6,154 bases of DNA from an uncultured Parabacteroides sp. (GTDB lineage Bacteria > Bacteroidota > Bacteroidia > Bacteroidales > Tannerellaceae), in assembly GCA_947074335.1 (NCBI GenBank), contig CAMTPG010000167.1:1-6154 (forward strand), read 5' to 3'. Below the pieces are notes generated by a model. That model saw only the letters and a program-made list of their open reading frames with translations, ran no database searches and was not told where the DNA came from. Positions 5,820-6,154 of this stretch are shown here, piece by piece. A program made the translations under genes and the position numbers. The stretch's first letter is position 1. The number at the start of each line of letters is the position of its first letter.

Positions 5820-6154
5820 TTACAGACGGGTGATGCGTGCACCAATGCTGTTCAGTCGTTTATCAATTTCCTGGTATCCGCGATCGATCTGATCAATATT
5901 CTGAATGTGACTGGTTCCTTCGGCACTCATGGCGGCAATCAATAAGGCGATTCCGGCACGAATATCGGGCGAAACCATGGTAGAGGCACGCAGTTTATAG
6001 CGATTACCCAATCCAATTACAGTAGCACGATGCGGATCGCACAAAATAATCTGGGCACCCATATCGATGAGTTTGTCGACAAAGAACAGGCGACTCTCGA
6101 ACATCTTCTGATGAATCAGCACACTGCCCACAGCCTGTGTGGCTACAACCAGAA
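5820..6154 (-). CDS. murA: UDP-N-acetylglucosamine 1-carboxyvinyltransferase MurA, C-terminal part
   Basis: This is the last 110 codons of a gene that continues past the right edge; the whole enzyme is usually about 420-435 residues. MurA transfers enolpyruvate from PEP to UDP-GlcNAc, the first committed step of peptidoglycan synthesis and the fosfomycin target. The visible part carries HQKMFESRLFFVDKL, the FENR-type motif of the family, then GAQIILCDPHRATVIG. It continues with SPDIRAGIALLIAAMSAEGT and IDRGYQEIDKRLNSIGARI. The two arginines in DIRAG and DRGY are 26 residues apart, as are E. coli R371 and R397, which bind PEP. The active-site Cys/Asp loop is outside the window, so fosfomycin sensitivity cannot be judged. 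The open frame continues without interruption to the edge, so the GTG at 6131 is only an internal valine codon. It precedes rimM by 25 bp and is the first visible gene of the operon. Confidence 0.95.
   Translation of the reverse strand, partial: LVVATQAVGSVLIHQKMFESRLFFVDKLIDMGAQIILCDPHRATVIGLGNRYKLRASTMVSPDIRAGIALLIAAMSAEGTSHIQNIDQIDRGYQEIDKRLNSIGARITRL

Noticed and set aside
5795..5845. N-terminal extension of rimM by 17 residues from a TTG
   Set aside because: It would overlap the murA end, its residues do not resemble RimM, and the ATG at 5794 puts the conserved motif where the family has it.
6129..6131. GTG as a start of a short gene at the right edge
   Set aside because: The frame stays open upstream to the edge and the upstream codons (LVVATQA) fit the MurA family, so this is an internal Val codon of a truncated gene.

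Overview
The window looks like chromosomal DNA from a member of Bacteroidota, most likely order Bacteroidales. The protein sequences have the character of that group, starts lack strong Shine-Dalgarno sequences and sit in A/T-rich leaders, and the gene order murA - rimM - M23 peptidase - dxr - rseP is one I associate with this order. Genus cannot be assigned from the sequence alone.

Layout. Positions 1-403 are AT-rich and hold no gene I can support, only a possible Bacteroidota-type promoter just before ald. Alanine dehydrogenase (ald, 404-1519, +) stands alone on the plus strand. A 305-bp convergent intergenic region (1520-1824) follows. It holds a strong hairpin just after ald, a degenerate tandem repeat of about 20 bp built on CCGG, a textbook bidirectional terminator (1731-1769) and a small extra hairpin. 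From 1825 to the right edge every gene is on the minus strand and reads leftwards: murA (3' part only, cut by the edge), rimM, a membrane-anchored M23 peptidase, dxr and rseP. Gaps are 25, 14, 4 and 79 bp, so this is very probably one transcription unit whose promoter lies beyond the right edge and whose end is the shared terminator.

Function. The minus-strand cluster is mostly about the cell envelope. MurA makes the first committed peptidoglycan precursor, Dxr feeds the MEP isoprenoid pathway that supplies the undecaprenyl carrier, the M23 enzyme probably cuts or regulates peptidoglycan, and RseP is an intramembrane protease of the site-2 family. RimM, a 30S ribosome maturation factor, is the outlier. 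Ald interconverts L-alanine and pyruvate plus ammonia and is an independent metabolic gene.

Two start sites were corrected by reading the DNA: rseP begins at the ATG at 3150, not at the TTG immediately before it, and rimM begins at the ATG at 5794, not at a TTG inside the end of murA. I see no mobile element, tRNA, rRNA, CRISPR or defence system. All genes are housekeeping and appear intact. The least ordinary DNA is the repeat- and palindrome-rich spacer between ald and rseP.
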